In this document: positions 16,148-25,257 of the stretch, one piece after another
How the letters are laid out: each line of letters opens with the position of its first letter
Numbering within the stretch: position 1 is the first letter of the stretch
NCBI GenBank assembly: GCA_041485905.1
Contig: JBGPKK010000010.1
Coordinates: 1 to 54,872, forward strand
Source: JAHFUI01 sp041485905
Lineage (GTDB): Bacteria > Acidobacteriota > Vicinamibacteria > Vicinamibacterales > CAVVIG01
Length of the DNA: 54,872 bases
Direction of reading: 5' to 3'
The notes under the pieces: model-generated
What the model was told of the DNA's origin: nothing
Seen by the model: the letters and a program-made list of their open reading frames with translations, nothing else
The model's database searches: none
Translations under genes and position numbers: made by a program

Positions 16148-17350
16148 ATGCGTTTGTTCGCCCGTCAAGACCGCGGCCTGCTGGCAGGGCTCGCCCTCGC
16201 GGTGGTCGTCGTGTTCGCCAAGCCGCTCCAATACGTGCTGGACGTCGCGCGCGACGTCGAGCGCAGCACCGGGATGGCCCTGCTGCCGGCGCTTCTCATC
16301 CTGGTCGTATTCTTTCTCTACCACCAGCAAGGCAAGCGGCAGGAGGCCAAGACCGACGCTGCTGCGGCAGAGACCGAAAGCCGTCAGGCGAACGCGCGGG
16401 CCGGCGAGCTGGAAAGGCTGGTGATGTTCGGTCAGGCGCTCGGCCGGTCGCTCGATTTCGACGCGATTCAGGACGTCGTGCGGCAGCACCTCGAGGTGCT
16501 CGCAGGGACCCCGCAAGCCTCGGTGATTGCCCGCATCGACGGCGAGTGGCAGCTGTTGGCTGGCGCCGAGACCGACGTGGAACAGCGTGCGCGCGAGTCG
16601 GGCCAGCCGCAGGTGGACGAAGCGCTGCTGCAGCGCGCGCGCGAATCAGAAGGCGGCTCGATTTTGTGGGCCGGCAGCCTCTGGTGGCCGATGAACGTCG
16701 GCGGCAACGTGATGGGTCTGGTCGGTGTTCCGGAATCGGCCGGCGTGCCTTTCGGCGCCCGTCAACGCGTCGTGGCGACCGCGGCGACGCTCCTGGGCAT
16801 CTCGCTGCGCAACGCCGATCTCTTCCGGGAAGTGCGCGAGAACAGCCTGCGGGATGGACTCACCGGCTGCTTCAACCGCACGCACACCGTGGAAGTGATC
16901 GGCGCCGAGCTGCTGCGCGCGCGGCGGTCGCACACGCCGGTCTCCCTCATCATGTTCGACATCGACCGGTTCAAGGGCATCAACGATAATCACGGTCATC
17001 TCTGCGGCGACGCCGTGCTGGCCTCCGTCGGCGTCTGCATGCGCGACGTGCTGCGCGGCAGCGACGTCAAATGCCGCTACGGCGGCGACGAGTTCCTCGT
17101 GCTGCTGCCGGACACCCCGCTCGAAGGCGCCAAACAGGTGGCGGACACGCTGCGCCGTGAAATCGAAGAACGGACCATCCTCTGGAAGGACCAGACGCTC
17201 ACGATCACGGCGAGCATCGGCGCCACCGCCGCCAAGCCTTCGGAGATCGACACGCCAGCCTTCATCGGTCGCGCGGATCTCGCGCTGTACCAGGCGAAGC
17301 ATGAGGGACGCAACCGCGTCTGCGTGTCGACAGAAGCCGCCCTCGCGTAA
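16148..17350 (+). CDS. Membrane diguanylate cyclase (2 TM, GAF-like, GGDEF)
   Basis: Makes cyclic di-GMP from two GTP. The 400-residue protein has two N-terminal membrane segments (about 12-30 and 43-60), a coiled region, a GAF-like sensor (about 85-220) and a GGDEF domain (about 230-395). The active site GGDEF is intact and the product-inhibition site RGSD stands five residues before it, so the enzyme is predicted active and feedback-inhibited. No EAL domain. It is divergent to the PCYCGC gene (51 bases) and convergent with fabZ. The signal sensed is unknown. Confidence 0.93.
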   Translation: MRLFARQDRGLLAGLALAVVVVFAKPLQYVLDVARDVERSTGMALLPALLILVVFFLYHQQGKRQEAKTDAAAAETESRQANARAGELERLVMFGQALGRSLDFDAIQDVVRQHLEVLAGTPQASVIARIDGEWQLLAGAETDVEQRARESGQPQVDEALLQRARESEGGSILWAGSLWWPMNVGGNVMGLVGVPESAGVPFGARQRVVATAATLLGISLRNADLFREVRENSLRDGLTGCFNRTHTVEVIGAELLRARRSHTPVSLIMFDIDRFKGINDNHGHLCGDAVLASVGVCMRDVLRGSDVKCRYGGDEFLVLLPDTPLEGAKQVADTLRREIEERTILWKDQTLTITASIGATAAKPSEIDTPAFIGRADLALYQAKHEGRNRVCVSTEAALA

Positions 17351-17426
17351 ACTGCCCATAATGTCGCGTCGTCGACGCGGCGCGCCTGGCCGGCGTGGAT
17401 CGTCGTGTGCGCTCGGGCCCCAGGGA

Positions 17427-17879
17427 TTAGGACGTCTGCGCCGGGCCGAGGGCGAACATCATCGTGCCCTCGATCACCACTTTGCCGTCCACGCGGCCGA
17501 TGCCTTTCATCAGGCCCATTCGACTTCGCAGACGCAGGACAGTGGCTTCAATCTCCACGACATCGCCGGCGTAGACGGGGCGGCGATAGCGGACCCGCTC
17601 GATGCCGGCGAAAAACGGCAGACGCTGACGATTCTCGGGTTTCGCGAGGATCAGAATGGCGCCGACCTGTGCGACGGCCTCCGTCAGAATCGTCGGCGGC
17701 AGCACCGGCGATCCGTTCGCGGGGTGCGACAGGTAGCGTTCGTTGAGCGACACGTTCTTGATGCCGACGATCCGTTTGTCGACCTCGAATTCGGTGATCC
17801 GATCGACGAGCAGAAACGGATAGCGGTGCCGCAGGATGCCGGCGATCGCCGCGTAGTCGAGGGGCAGCGTCAGATCCAT
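17427..17879 (-). CDS. fabZ: FabZ-like 3-hydroxyacyl-ACP dehydratase (hotdog fold)
   Basis: Likely dehydrates 3-hydroxyacyl-ACP in type II fatty acid synthesis. The 150-residue protein has HRYPFLLVDRI, then the central helix TEAVAQVGA and FFAGIERVRYRRPVYAGD, all typical of FabZ. The active-site loop differs: the usual GHFPGxPxMPG reads SHPANGSPVLPP, which keeps a His but shifted by one position, while the catalytic Glu of the central helix is kept. So it may be a FabZ variant or a related hotdog enzyme. Start ATG 17879 is chosen; the open frame upstream to 19274 is antisense to the phosphatase gene and not real. The gene is alone, away from other fab or lpx genes. Confidence 0.8.
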   Translation of the reverse strand: MDLTLPLDYAAIAGILRHRYPFLLVDRITEFEVDKRIVGIKNVSLNERYLSHPANGSPVLPPTILTEAVAQVGAILILAKPENRQRLPFFAGIERVRYRRPVYAGDVVEIEATVLRLRSRMGLMKGIGRVDGKVVIEGTMMFALGPAQTS

Positions 17880-17893
17880 GTGAGAGGAACGAT

Positions 17894-17899
17894 TATACT
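17894..17899 (+). promoter_or_regulatory. -10 box for the SpoIIE phosphatase gene
   Basis: TATACT lies 16 bases before the GTG at 17916, within the 36-base gap between the divergent fabZ and phosphatase starts. No clear -35 box. Confidence 0.4.
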
Positions 17900-17915
17900 G
17901 GCAGCACCTGCTCCC

Positions 17916-19724
17916 GTGACCGACATCACCATCACATCCGCGTCCGACTCGCAAGTGACCGCGATCGAAGCGCTCAAAACCCTGTTCGCGCTCGGCCGCG
18001 AAGTGACGTCGGTGCTGGATCTCGACGAGCTGCTGCACAAGATTCCCGAGCTCATCGCGCGGCTCACGAAATTCCACGCGTTCGCCGTCTACCTGCTCGA
18101 TCCCAAGACCGACGAGCTGACGATCGCCTACTCGGTCGGGTACCCGGAACATGTCGCGCGGACGCTGCGCCTGAAGGTCGGACACGGGCTGGTCGGCGCG
18201 GCCGTCGCCGAGGCGCAGCCGCTTCTGGTCAACGACGTGCACGCCGATCCCCGCTACGTGGAAGCGGTGCCCGGGTCGAACGCCGAGCTCGTCGTGCCGC
18301 TCCGGCGGAAGGGACGGGTCATCGGCGCGCTCAATCTCCTCAGCGACACGATCGGTCAATTCACCGAGACCGACGAGGCTGTCCTGCGTCAGTTTGCCGC
18401 GCACGTCGCCGTCGCGATCGAGAACGCGCGTCTCTTCGAGCATGAGCGGGAGTACACGAGCACGCTCGAGACGCTGTCGGACATCGCCCGCGAGTTCGGC
18501 GCCATCCTCAACCTCGACGAGCTGCTGACTCGCATCGCCAGCCTGACGCGCCGCGTCGTCGATTACCGCACGTTCGGCATCGTTCTGGTCAACGAGGAGA
18601 CTCAGGAGCTCGAGATGAAGGTCGCCGTGCGCTACGGCGAGAAGGTGTCGCTGCCTCCGCTGAAGATCGGGAGCGGTCTGGTCGGCTACGCCGCGCTCCA
18701 TAAGGAGCCGGTGCTCGTACCGGATGTGTCGGTCGATCCCCGTTACATAAAAGTGGTCGAGGACGTCCGGTCCGAGCTCGTGATTCCGCTGCTGCTCAAG
18801 GATCGCTGCATCGGCGTGTTCGATCTCGAGTGTCCAGAGCTCAACGCCTTCAACAAGAGCCACGTGGAGATCCTGACGCTGCTGGCGAGCCAGGCGGCCG
18901 TGGCGATCGAGAACGCACGACTGTACGAGACGATCCGCGGCAACGAGCATCGGCTGGAGAAGGAGCTGCGGTTCGCCCAGCGGGTGCAGGCCGCCTTGCT
19001 GCCCACGGCCCTGCCCAAGCGGCTCAAGGGCGTCGACGTCGCGGCCAGGTTCACGCCGGCACGCGAGCTCGGCGGCGATCTCTACGATTTCCTCATGCCG
19101 GAGCCGAACAGCCTCGTGGTGGCCGTCGGCGACGTGTCGGGCAAAGGCGTGCCGGCTGCGCTGTACAGCGCGTTTGTCGGCGAGCTGGTTCGCTCGCGCA
19201 CGTTCCGCCGGCGCTTCACGCTCGATCGGTCGAGCCCCGCCGGCGTCCTCGCGTCGATGAACACCATCCTCCACGAGCGCCAGCTCGAGGAGTACTACTG
19301 CACGCTGTGCTACGCCGTTTTCGATTTGAAGCGTCGCACCGTCGTCATTGCGAACTCGGGCCTGCCGTATCCGATTCGCTGCTCCGCAGCGGCGGAGCGC
19401 GACCAGAGCGCCGGCATCAGCGTGTCACAGGTCGTGCTGCCCGGCGTGCCGCTCGGAGCGTTTGCCGGATCGTCCTACGACGAAGTCGCGTTCGACCTCG
19501 CGGCCGGCGACGTGTACGTCTTCTGCAGCGACGGGGTGTTTGAAGGGCGCGACGCGCGGGGCAGGGAATTCGGCGCGACGCGGTTAGTGGATGTTGTGAG
19601 TCGGAACCGCCACGGAAGCGCGCGCGAGGTGGTCGACGGGATCGTGGCCGCCCTGCAGGAATTCTGCGGTGACACGCCGTCGCACGACGACATAACGGCC
19701 GTGGCCATCAAGATCACCGCGTAA
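17916..19724 (+). CDS. GAF-GAF-SpoIIE serine/threonine phosphatase (RsbU/RsbP-like)
   Basis: PP2C-type phosphatase that would act on phosphorylated anti-anti-sigma proteins in a partner-switch pathway. The 602-residue protein has two GAF domains (about 25-175 and 190-345), a coiled linker starting RGNEHRLEKELRFAQRVQAALLP, which is the standard lead-in, and a SpoIIE domain (about 375-600) with metal-binding GGDLYDF and VGDVSGKGVPAAL, and CSDGVFEGRD and SHDDITAVAIK at the end. All metal ligands look intact. GTG 17916 is the first start that fits; longer frames overlap fabZ and the cyclase gene. No anti-sigma genes lie nearby. Confidence 0.93.
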   Translation: MTDITITSASDSQVTAIEALKTLFALGREVTSVLDLDELLHKIPELIARLTKFHAFAVYLLDPKTDELTIAYSVGYPEHVARTLRLKVGHGLVGAAVAEAQPLLVNDVHADPRYVEAVPGSNAELVVPLRRKGRVIGALNLLSDTIGQFTETDEAVLRQFAAHVAVAIENARLFEHEREYTSTLETLSDIAREFGAILNLDELLTRIASLTRRVVDYRTFGIVLVNEETQELEMKVAVRYGEKVSLPPLKIGSGLVGYAALHKEPVLVPDVSVDPRYIKVVEDVRSELVIPLLLKDRCIGVFDLECPELNAFNKSHVEILTLLASQAAVAIENARLYETIRGNEHRLEKELRFAQRVQAALLPTALPKRLKGVDVAARFTPARELGGDLYDFLMPEPNSLVVAVGDVSGKGVPAALYSAFVGELVRSRTFRRRFTLDRSSPAGVLASMNTILHERQLEEYYCTLCYAVFDLKRRTVVIANSGLPYPIRCSAAAERDQSAGISVSQVVLPGVPLGAFAGSSYDEVAFDLAAGDVYVFCSDGVFEGRDARGREFGATRLVDVVSRNRHGSAREVVDGIVAALQEFCGDTPSHDDITAVAIKITA

Positions 19725-19786
19725 TGCGGAATGCACAACGCAAGATGCATCGGGGCGGTGCATTCTGCATTCGACATTGTGCATCA
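19723..19786. repeat. Heptamer palindrome filling a stop-to-stop gap (unit AATGCNN / TGCATTC)
   Basis: Left arm: AATGCGG, AATGCAC and two further units at 19723-19750. Right arm: TGCATTC twice, then GACATTG and TGCATCA, at 19759-19786. The first unit overlaps the TAA of the phosphatase gene and the last contains the TGA of the convergent OB-fold gene. Confidence 0.85.
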
Positions 19787-20155
19787 GCGTTTTACGTAGA
19801 GAGCTTCCTCCCGCAGGTGCAGCCCGATCGGCTGACCGCCGAGCACCGCGACGTCGCTCACGCGACCTTTGACCCGGACGCGCTCGCCGCGAGCGGGCAT
19901 GCGCGCGCCCTGCGACAACACGGTCACTTCACCGGTGCCGTCGTCGACGCTGTACAGGCGGAACGGGACCAGCGGCAGTCCCCAGGACGTCGTCACGATT
20001 CCGTCGACGCTGACCGTGTGATTCTGATAGCGGCCGGGATGGTTCTGAAGGTCCGCGACGGTTGGATTGCGCAGCGAGACCGCGCATGCGGGAACGACCA
20101 CAGTCAGAACGGCTATCGCGACAGCGCGCGAGGCTTTTGACAGCAACGCATTCAC
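19784..20155 (-). CDS. Small OB-fold lipoprotein
   Basis: A 123-residue exported protein. The N-terminus (SRAVAIAVLTVVVPAC) is a signal with a likely lipobox VVPAC, Cys about residue 24, predicting a lipid-anchored mature form. The rest (NPTVADLQNHPGRYQNHTVSVDGIV, then VDDGTGEVTVLS and RVRVKGRVSD) is the OB-fold pattern seen in small periplasmic or tRNA-anti-like domains. Substrate unknown; OB folds in this setting may bind oligosaccharide or nucleic acid. It ends exactly in the heptamer palindrome shared with the convergent gene. Confidence 0.75.
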   Translation of the reverse strand: MNALLSKASRAVAIAVLTVVVPACAVSLRNPTVADLQNHPGRYQNHTVSVDGIVTTSWGLPLVPFRLYSVDDGTGEVTVLSQGARMPARGERVRVKGRVSDVAVLGGQPIGLHLREEALYVKR

Positions 20156-20208
20156 AAGTCACCTGCTCGAGACGTGTAGCGGCCGCGCCGAATCGTGAAA
20201 CTTGGCAG

Positions 20209-20254
20209 ACGGGATGCGGCGATGCCAGCGCCTGCCTGAAGTTACGCATCCCGT
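20209..20254. repeat. 10-base inverted repeat in an intergenic region
   Basis: ACGGGATGCG at 20209-20218 and CGCATCCCGT at 20245-20254 are perfect inverted copies 26 bases apart. They lie in the 264-base gap (20156-20419) upstream of the OB-fold gene and downstream of the GAF sensor gene. The rest of the gap shows no gene. It could be an operator for the OB-fold gene or a terminator of the GAF gene. Confidence 0.5.
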
Positions 20255-20419
20255 TGATTCGACGCGACCACTTCGGAGCACATCAAATCGCGTGCCCGGC
20301 CGTGTGCTCGAAATTGCTGGACAATCCGCGGTGTCTGCGGGGCCGCCGTCCTGCGACGGAGACGACAGGCTGACCTTTTTAGATTCGGAAATGATGAGCT
20401 CGGCTCGAGCGACCTCGAT

Positions 20420-21658
20420 CTACAAGGCAGCGCTTCCGGTCGCTCGCTCTTCGTTGGGCGCCGGCGCGGACGCGAGCACGCCGGCCAGTTGCGCGGCGAT
20501 AATCGCGGCGAGCGCCTGTACTGTCTCTGAGGCTTCGCCGCCGTCGCGAATCTCGGCGGACATTACGCCGATGCAGCCATCAGCCGTGAGTACCGGCGCG
20601 ACGATCGCCCCCTGGGCCGAACCCGGCCGCGACAGCACGATTTGCAGCGTCCCGGTCCGATAGGCAGCGGCGGCGGCGTTATTGGCCGAGCGCGCAACCG
20701 ACGGCATGCGCGCCGTCATGGCTGCGTCGTACCCGTGCGTCAGGGCCGCCTGCAGCTCCGTGCCGGACGAGGTGCCCATCCAGAGCACGAGACCGCTGGC
20801 GTCGAGCGCGTCCGCGGCTCGGCCCAGCACCACCTTCAATTCCTGAGAATCGCCGACGCGTCCGATCTCGGTGCACACGTGAGCGGCCGCCTTCAGCGCC
20901 GATGCCGCGCCGTGCTTCGCGTCGCCGGGTGACGGCGCGGTTTCCTGCTTTGGTGGCGCCGCTTCCTCGTGCCGCAGGGCGAGGTCCCCACCAGGGGATC
21001 CGGCGGCCGGTTCCACCTGCCGACGCACGAGGGGACTCAGCGACAGCGTTTCCTGATCGCGGACAGCCTTTGCCGGCATCAGGGCGAGCGCGATCACCAC
21101 GAGGATCAACAGGCCGGCTGCACCGGCCGCCGCCATCGCCTGCTGTTTGCGGCGCGCCGCCTCGAACGCATCGAGACTCTGCTGTTCTTCGAGGCGGGCG
21201 CGCTCCACGTGGCGCGCTGCGGCCGCCGCCGCCTCGCCGCCTTCCGTGAAGACAATATCGGCCGCCATCAATTGCGCGTCTGCCCTGATGTAGTCGCGGA
21301 TCCGTTTGTCCACGCTGCCGAACTCGGTAAGCGTGGCCGACGCCGCGTCGAGCGTCGATGTCGACGCGGCGCCGGTTGCGGACTGTTGGAGCATCGACAG
21401 GCTGTTGGCCACCGCCCCCAGCGTGGTGTCGACCTTCGGCATCCAGAAGCCTACGCCCTGGCCCGCGGCGACGTACGCCTGCTGCGCGGCGCGAAGGTCG
21501 GCGAGCGCGTCGGTCGTCTCTCTGGCGCGCATGTCGAAGGCGCGCATCGCCGCCTGCCGCTCGGCGAGGTCTTTTTCGGAGGAGGTGAGGAACACTACAG
21601 CCGCGCCGGCGGCGATGCAAGACACGGCGGCGAAGAGCAGTCTCACAGCACGCGACAT
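20420..21658 (-). CDS. Membrane sensor protein with extracytoplasmic helical domain and GAF-like domain
   Basis: A 412-residue protein. First membrane segment at about 7-25; a helical region (about 30-175, rich in Ala, Arg, Glu) looks like a four-helix periplasmic sensor; second membrane segment at about 178-196 (AAGAAGLLILVVIALALM); then a Pro/Glu linker and a GAF-like domain (about 255-395, LVLWMGTSSG, then APVLTADGCIGVMSAEI). No kinase, cyclase or methyl-accepting domain follows, so it lacks an output module and would have to signal by contact. Start is ATG 21658. It lies 27 bases after DsbD would end upstream on the same strand, possibly in one unit. Confidence 0.75.
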   Translation of the reverse strand: MSRAVRLLFAAVSCIAAGAAVVFLTSSEKDLAERQAAMRAFDMRARETTDALADLRAAQQAYVAAGQGVGFWMPKVDTTLGAVANSLSMLQQSATGAASTSTLDAASATLTEFGSVDKRIRDYIRADAQLMAADIVFTEGGEAAAAAARHVERARLEEQQSLDAFEAARRKQQAMAAAGAAGLLILVVIALALMPAKAVRDQETLSLSPLVRRQVEPAAGSPGGDLALRHEEAAPPKQETAPSPGDAKHGAASALKAAAHVCTEIGRVGDSQELKVVLGRAADALDASGLVLWMGTSSGTELQAALTHGYDAAMTARMPSVARSANNAAAAAYRTGTLQIVLSRPGSAQGAIVAPVLTADGCIGVMSAEIRDGGEASETVQALAAIIAAQLAGVLASAPAPNEERATGSAAL

Positions 21659-21685
21659 CGCGAGTCAGGGTATCACGATCTCGAC

Positions 21686-23428
21686 CTAGTTCTTGGGTCG
21701 CAGGATGGCGTAGGTAGGCAAACCGACGGCGTTGAAGCGTTGCATGAGCTCCTTGGCCGGCGGCTTGTCGGGCTCCTCGGCTTGAAACTTAATCTTGATG
21801 TAGCCTGCCAGCGCCGCCTTCACGTCCTCGTTCTCGAGCGTCGTTTTGTCCATCGTCAAACAGTTCTTGCACCACGTCGCCCACATGTCGATGAGCACCG
21901 GCTTGTGCTCGCGCTCGGCAGCCGAGAGGCCGTCGGCGAGCGACTGATGCCAGCCTTCATTGACTTTTTCGCCGACGCTCGACGTCACCTCGTTCGCGTC
22001 CACCCACCGGTTCGACAGCAGTTCGAACGCCAGGTACCCGTAGTAGGCGGCCGTCACGAGGATGAGCACCCCAAGCGCCTGCTTCACGCGAACCATCCAC
22101 GCACCCGGCTTCGGAAGAGCCGCCAGCCCTGCTCCGGCGATCGGCCAGGGCACCGCCATGCCAATCCCCAGGCAGAAGGGCAGCGCCAGCGCGATCTTGG
22201 TTCCCGTCGCGTACAGATTGCTCGAGAACAGCACGACCTGGATGACGACCGGCGCCACGCACGCGCCCGCGAGCAAGGCCGCGACGCCGCCCATGCTGAA
22301 TGCCAGCAGCAGCGAGCCGCGGCTGCTGTCGCCGGCACGGAAGCCGCTCGCAAAACGGGAGAAGTCGATCAGGATGATGTCGAACATCGCGAGCCCGAGC
22401 ACGACGAACAGGGCGGCGATGCCGGCGTTGAACCATGGCGACGAGTTGATCGTGCCGAACGTTCCGGCCGTGAGAATGACGATGAGGCCGAGGACGCCGT
22501 AGACGAGCGCCATGGCGGCGCCGTAGACCGAGCCGAGCAGGAATCCGCGCCCTCGCGACCGGGCCTGCGCGCCGGCGCCAATAATCGCCAGGTTGATGGG
22601 AATCATCGGGAGGACGCAGGGCGTGAGGTTCAGCGCCAGTCCGCCCAGAAACACGATCAGCAGGATCGCGAGCGGACCGCGGCCTTCGAACAATCCGCGT
22701 TCCTTCACGCCCTGTTCGGCGTTATGGATGAACCGCAGGAATTTGTCGCTGCCGATGTAGCCGCCGTTGGTCGCCAGCACGGTGAAACGATCGAGGTCGG
22801 CGACGCCGCGTCCGCCGGCGGTTCCCGTCGCGGGCGGTTGGACGAGGGAGACGGAAGCGGGTGCCTGGCCGCCTCCGAACGCGATGTGATCGAACACCTC
22901 GGGGAAGCGGGTGGCGCCGAGAGGCGCGCCGGCGGCGGCAATCCGCAGCGACCATTGCGCGTCCGCGGTGGCAGGCGGGTAGCACACGGTCGCATCGCAG
23001 GCCTGATAGCGAAGATGCAACGGCACGCTGAGGTCGCCGGCCGGCAATCCCGGCGCGAGCGTCAGGTGGACGCCGACGGCGAATGCGCGCTCGAAGACGG
23101 CCAGCGGCTGATTCTGACCGACCTGTTTGAGGTCGGTCGACGGTGGATACACGATTTCATCCACGGTGACGCCGGCAGGGGCCTCAATCGTGAGCACCGT
23201 GGGAATCAGCGACGGATCGCGCGGCGCGTTTGATTGGACGTGCAATCCTTCGGGCAGGCTGACCTGCAGCGCCACGCGGACCGGCGCTCCGGCATGGACC
23301 GCGTCGCTCTCGACCAGCGGCACCACGGCCGCCCTCGGCCGAGCGACCTGGGCCTGGCCGACGCCGGTGGCCCAGAAGACCACGCCGAGCGCGCCGAGAA
23401 TCAGGGAACCGACGCGCGGCAACAACAT
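21686..23428 (-). CDS. dsbD: Thiol:disulfide interchange protein DsbD
   Basis: Moves electrons from cytoplasmic thioredoxin to the periplasm for DsbC and cytochrome c maturation. The 580-residue protein has a Sec signal, an N-terminal periplasmic domain (Cys pair in YQACDATVCYPP), a central membrane domain of about eight segments with the redox Cys in NLTPCVLPMIP and LAGACVAPVV, and a C-terminal thioredoxin domain with WCKNC. All three redox pairs are present, so electron flow is predicted complete. Length matches the family. It is downstream of the NuoG-like gene on the same strand, 19 bases away. Confidence 0.93.
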   Translation of the reverse strand: MLLPRVGSLILGALGVVFWATGVGQAQVARPRAAVVPLVESDAVHAGAPVRVALQVSLPEGLHVQSNAPRDPSLIPTVLTIEAPAGVTVDEIVYPPSTDLKQVGQNQPLAVFERAFAVGVHLTLAPGLPAGDLSVPLHLRYQACDATVCYPPATADAQWSLRIAAAGAPLGATRFPEVFDHIAFGGGQAPASVSLVQPPATGTAGGRGVADLDRFTVLATNGGYIGSDKFLRFIHNAEQGVKERGLFEGRGPLAILLIVFLGGLALNLTPCVLPMIPINLAIIGAGAQARSRGRGFLLGSVYGAAMALVYGVLGLIVILTAGTFGTINSSPWFNAGIAALFVVLGLAMFDIILIDFSRFASGFRAGDSSRGSLLLAFSMGGVAALLAGACVAPVVIQVVLFSSNLYATGTKIALALPFCLGIGMAVPWPIAGAGLAALPKPGAWMVRVKQALGVLILVTAAYYGYLAFELLSNRWVDANEVTSSVGEKVNEGWHQSLADGLSAAEREHKPVLIDMWATWCKNCLTMDKTTLENEDVKAALAGYIKIKFQAEEPDKPPAKELMQRFNAVGLPTYAILRPKN

Positions 23429-23447
23429 GTGAATGATGGACGGAGGG

Positions 23448-25247
23448 TTACGTGATTTCCTTCAGGGGAATCGCGCCAATCGGCATCGGCACCGCCAACG
23501 GGTCGACCGACCCTTTCACCGGCGGCAGATCCTGGTACATGAAGTCCCACTTCCAGCGCTCCGATGGGTTCGACGATTGAAACCAGTGTCTGGCCGCTGT
23601 CGGCCGCCCGAACGTCAGCGTGGTGAGATTCACATCCGGCTGCCCGGCGGCGATGTCGGCACGGATGCGCGCGGGGCTGGTGTAATCGAACGGCGCGCCA
23701 AGCGCCACGCCGAGGTTTACGAGAATCTGCCAGTCTTCCATAGCATCGCCGGGCGTCGGCATCGCACGCGACGCGCCCTGCAGGCGGCCCTGCTCGTTCG
23801 TAAAGGACGCTTCCTTCTCGACAAACGATGCGCCCGGCAGCACGAAATCGGCGGCGCGCGTGAGAGCGGTGGCGAGGACGCCCTGCACGATCAGGAGGGG
23901 AAGCACGCCTCGCGTGCGCGCGTCGACAATCCACGACGTGTCGCCGATCGATCCGTCGGGTCCGGGGTCGAATACATACAGCGCCGAGACACGGCCTCCG
24001 GCGACCGCCGCCTGCAGCGCCGACAGATCCGCCGCATGCACCGCGTCGCCAACGTGTCCGGCGACCAACCCGAGCGTCCGCGCGCCGTTCACGTTTGGCG
24101 CGTCGACAGCCGGCACCTTGAAGGTGGTGTGCGCGGGCTGCGCCTTCGGGCGATATCGCCAGCTCACAGAAATCGCCGCCACTCCATTGCCAAGGAGCCC
24201 GTGGGCCAGGCGCCGAAACAGGAACAGCTCTTCGTGCGAGGCGTGCGCCGACAACAGGAAGCGGACCGCCTCCGGATTCGATGTGCGGGCGGCAGCGAGC
24301 CGATCACCAAGCTTCGACGTCAGCTCGTGCCAGGACACCGGTTGCGCCAAGCCGTTCTCGTCGCGGACGAGCGGCCGCCGCAGCCGGTCCTCGCTTTCGA
24401 TCCAGTGATAGTCGAAACGGCCGATGTCGCACATCCAGTAGCCATTGACGTCGGGGTTGAGCCGCGGCGTAAAGCGAATCAGCCGCGCGCCTTTCGCCCA
24501 TTCAGGCTTCGCTTTCAGCCACGCCGTCGTGTTGCAGCCTTTCGCGCACAGCGTGCAGATCGTGTCGACCGCCTCCGGGTTGTCCCACGGACGTGCCTTG
24601 AATCGATAATCCCGCGTGGTAATCGCCCCGACGGGACACACGTCCATCAGGTTGCCGGAGATGAGCGAGTGGACACCCTCTTCCTGAAAGGTGGCAATCT
24701 CGCTGCCGTAGCCGCGGTCGATGATGTTGATCTGGGCGTCGCCCTCGACGTCGCGCATGAACCGCACGCAGCGGGTGCAGAGGATGCAGCGGTTGCGGTT
24801 CAGCATGAGCGTCGGACCGAAGTCGACGTCCGCCTTGACCCCTTCGCCGTCGAAGGTGCGGCGCCCAAATTCCATGCGGCTTTGATCGGGACCGAACATG
24901 TACGAGAAATCCTGCAGCGGACACTCGCCGCCCTTGTCGCAGACGGGGCAATCGAGCGGGTGATTAATCAGAAGGAATTCGAAGACGCCCACGCGCGCCT
25001 CAGTGACCTCGGCGGTGCGCGTGCTGACGATCATGCCTTCAGTGCAGACGGTCGAACACGAGGTCTGCAGCTTCGGCATCTTCTCGATCTTGACCACGCA
25101 CACACGGCACGAGCCGTCGATGCCGATACCAGGGTGATAGCAGTAGTACGGAACGGAGATGCCGTTCTCGACCGCCGCCTGCAGCACGGTCTTCCCCTTT
25201 TCGACCGTAATCGGACGGCCGTCGATCGTCAGCGAGACGGTTTCCAT
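23448..25247 (-). CDS. nuoG: NuoG-like NADH dehydrogenase subunit (2Fe-2S, 4Fe-4S)
   Basis: Iron-sulfur protein of the complex I subunit G type, carrying electrons from NADH oxidation. The 599-residue product has an N-terminal ferredoxin [2Fe-2S] domain (YCYHPGIGIDGSCRVC), the His/Cys [4Fe-4S] motif CPVCDKGGECPLQD, a ferredoxin-type pair CILCTRC and VCPVGA, then CTLCAKGC and a molybdopterin-type domain. E. coli NuoG has 908 residues, so the C-terminal part is short, as in many Nuo3-type forms. No other nuo gene is present here, so it is separated from its complex or serves another one. ATG 25247 is preferred to TTG 25253. Confidence 0.85.
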   Translation of the reverse strand: METVSLTIDGRPITVEKGKTVLQAAVENGISVPYYCYHPGIGIDGSCRVCVVKIEKMPKLQTSCSTVCTEGMIVSTRTAEVTEARVGVFEFLLINHPLDCPVCDKGGECPLQDFSYMFGPDQSRMEFGRRTFDGEGVKADVDFGPTLMLNRNRCILCTRCVRFMRDVEGDAQINIIDRGYGSEIATFQEEGVHSLISGNLMDVCPVGAITTRDYRFKARPWDNPEAVDTICTLCAKGCNTTAWLKAKPEWAKGARLIRFTPRLNPDVNGYWMCDIGRFDYHWIESEDRLRRPLVRDENGLAQPVSWHELTSKLGDRLAAARTSNPEAVRFLLSAHASHEELFLFRRLAHGLLGNGVAAISVSWRYRPKAQPAHTTFKVPAVDAPNVNGARTLGLVAGHVGDAVHAADLSALQAAVAGGRVSALYVFDPGPDGSIGDTSWIVDARTRGVLPLLIVQGVLATALTRAADFVLPGASFVEKEASFTNEQGRLQGASRAMPTPGDAMEDWQILVNLGVALGAPFDYTSPARIRADIAAGQPDVNLTTLTFGRPTAARHWFQSSNPSERWKWDFMYQDLPPVKGSVDPLAVPMPIGAIPLKEIT

Positions 25248-25257
25248 AAGCAATCGA

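Noticed and set aside
17351..17426. Small Arg-rich frame after the diguanylate cyclase gene
   Set aside because: It has no ribosome site, overlaps the end of fabZ and its composition follows from local GC bias.
17880..19274. N-terminal extension of FabZ to 615 residues
   Set aside because: The extension is antisense to the SpoIIE phosphatase; the FabZ fold starts at ATG 17879.
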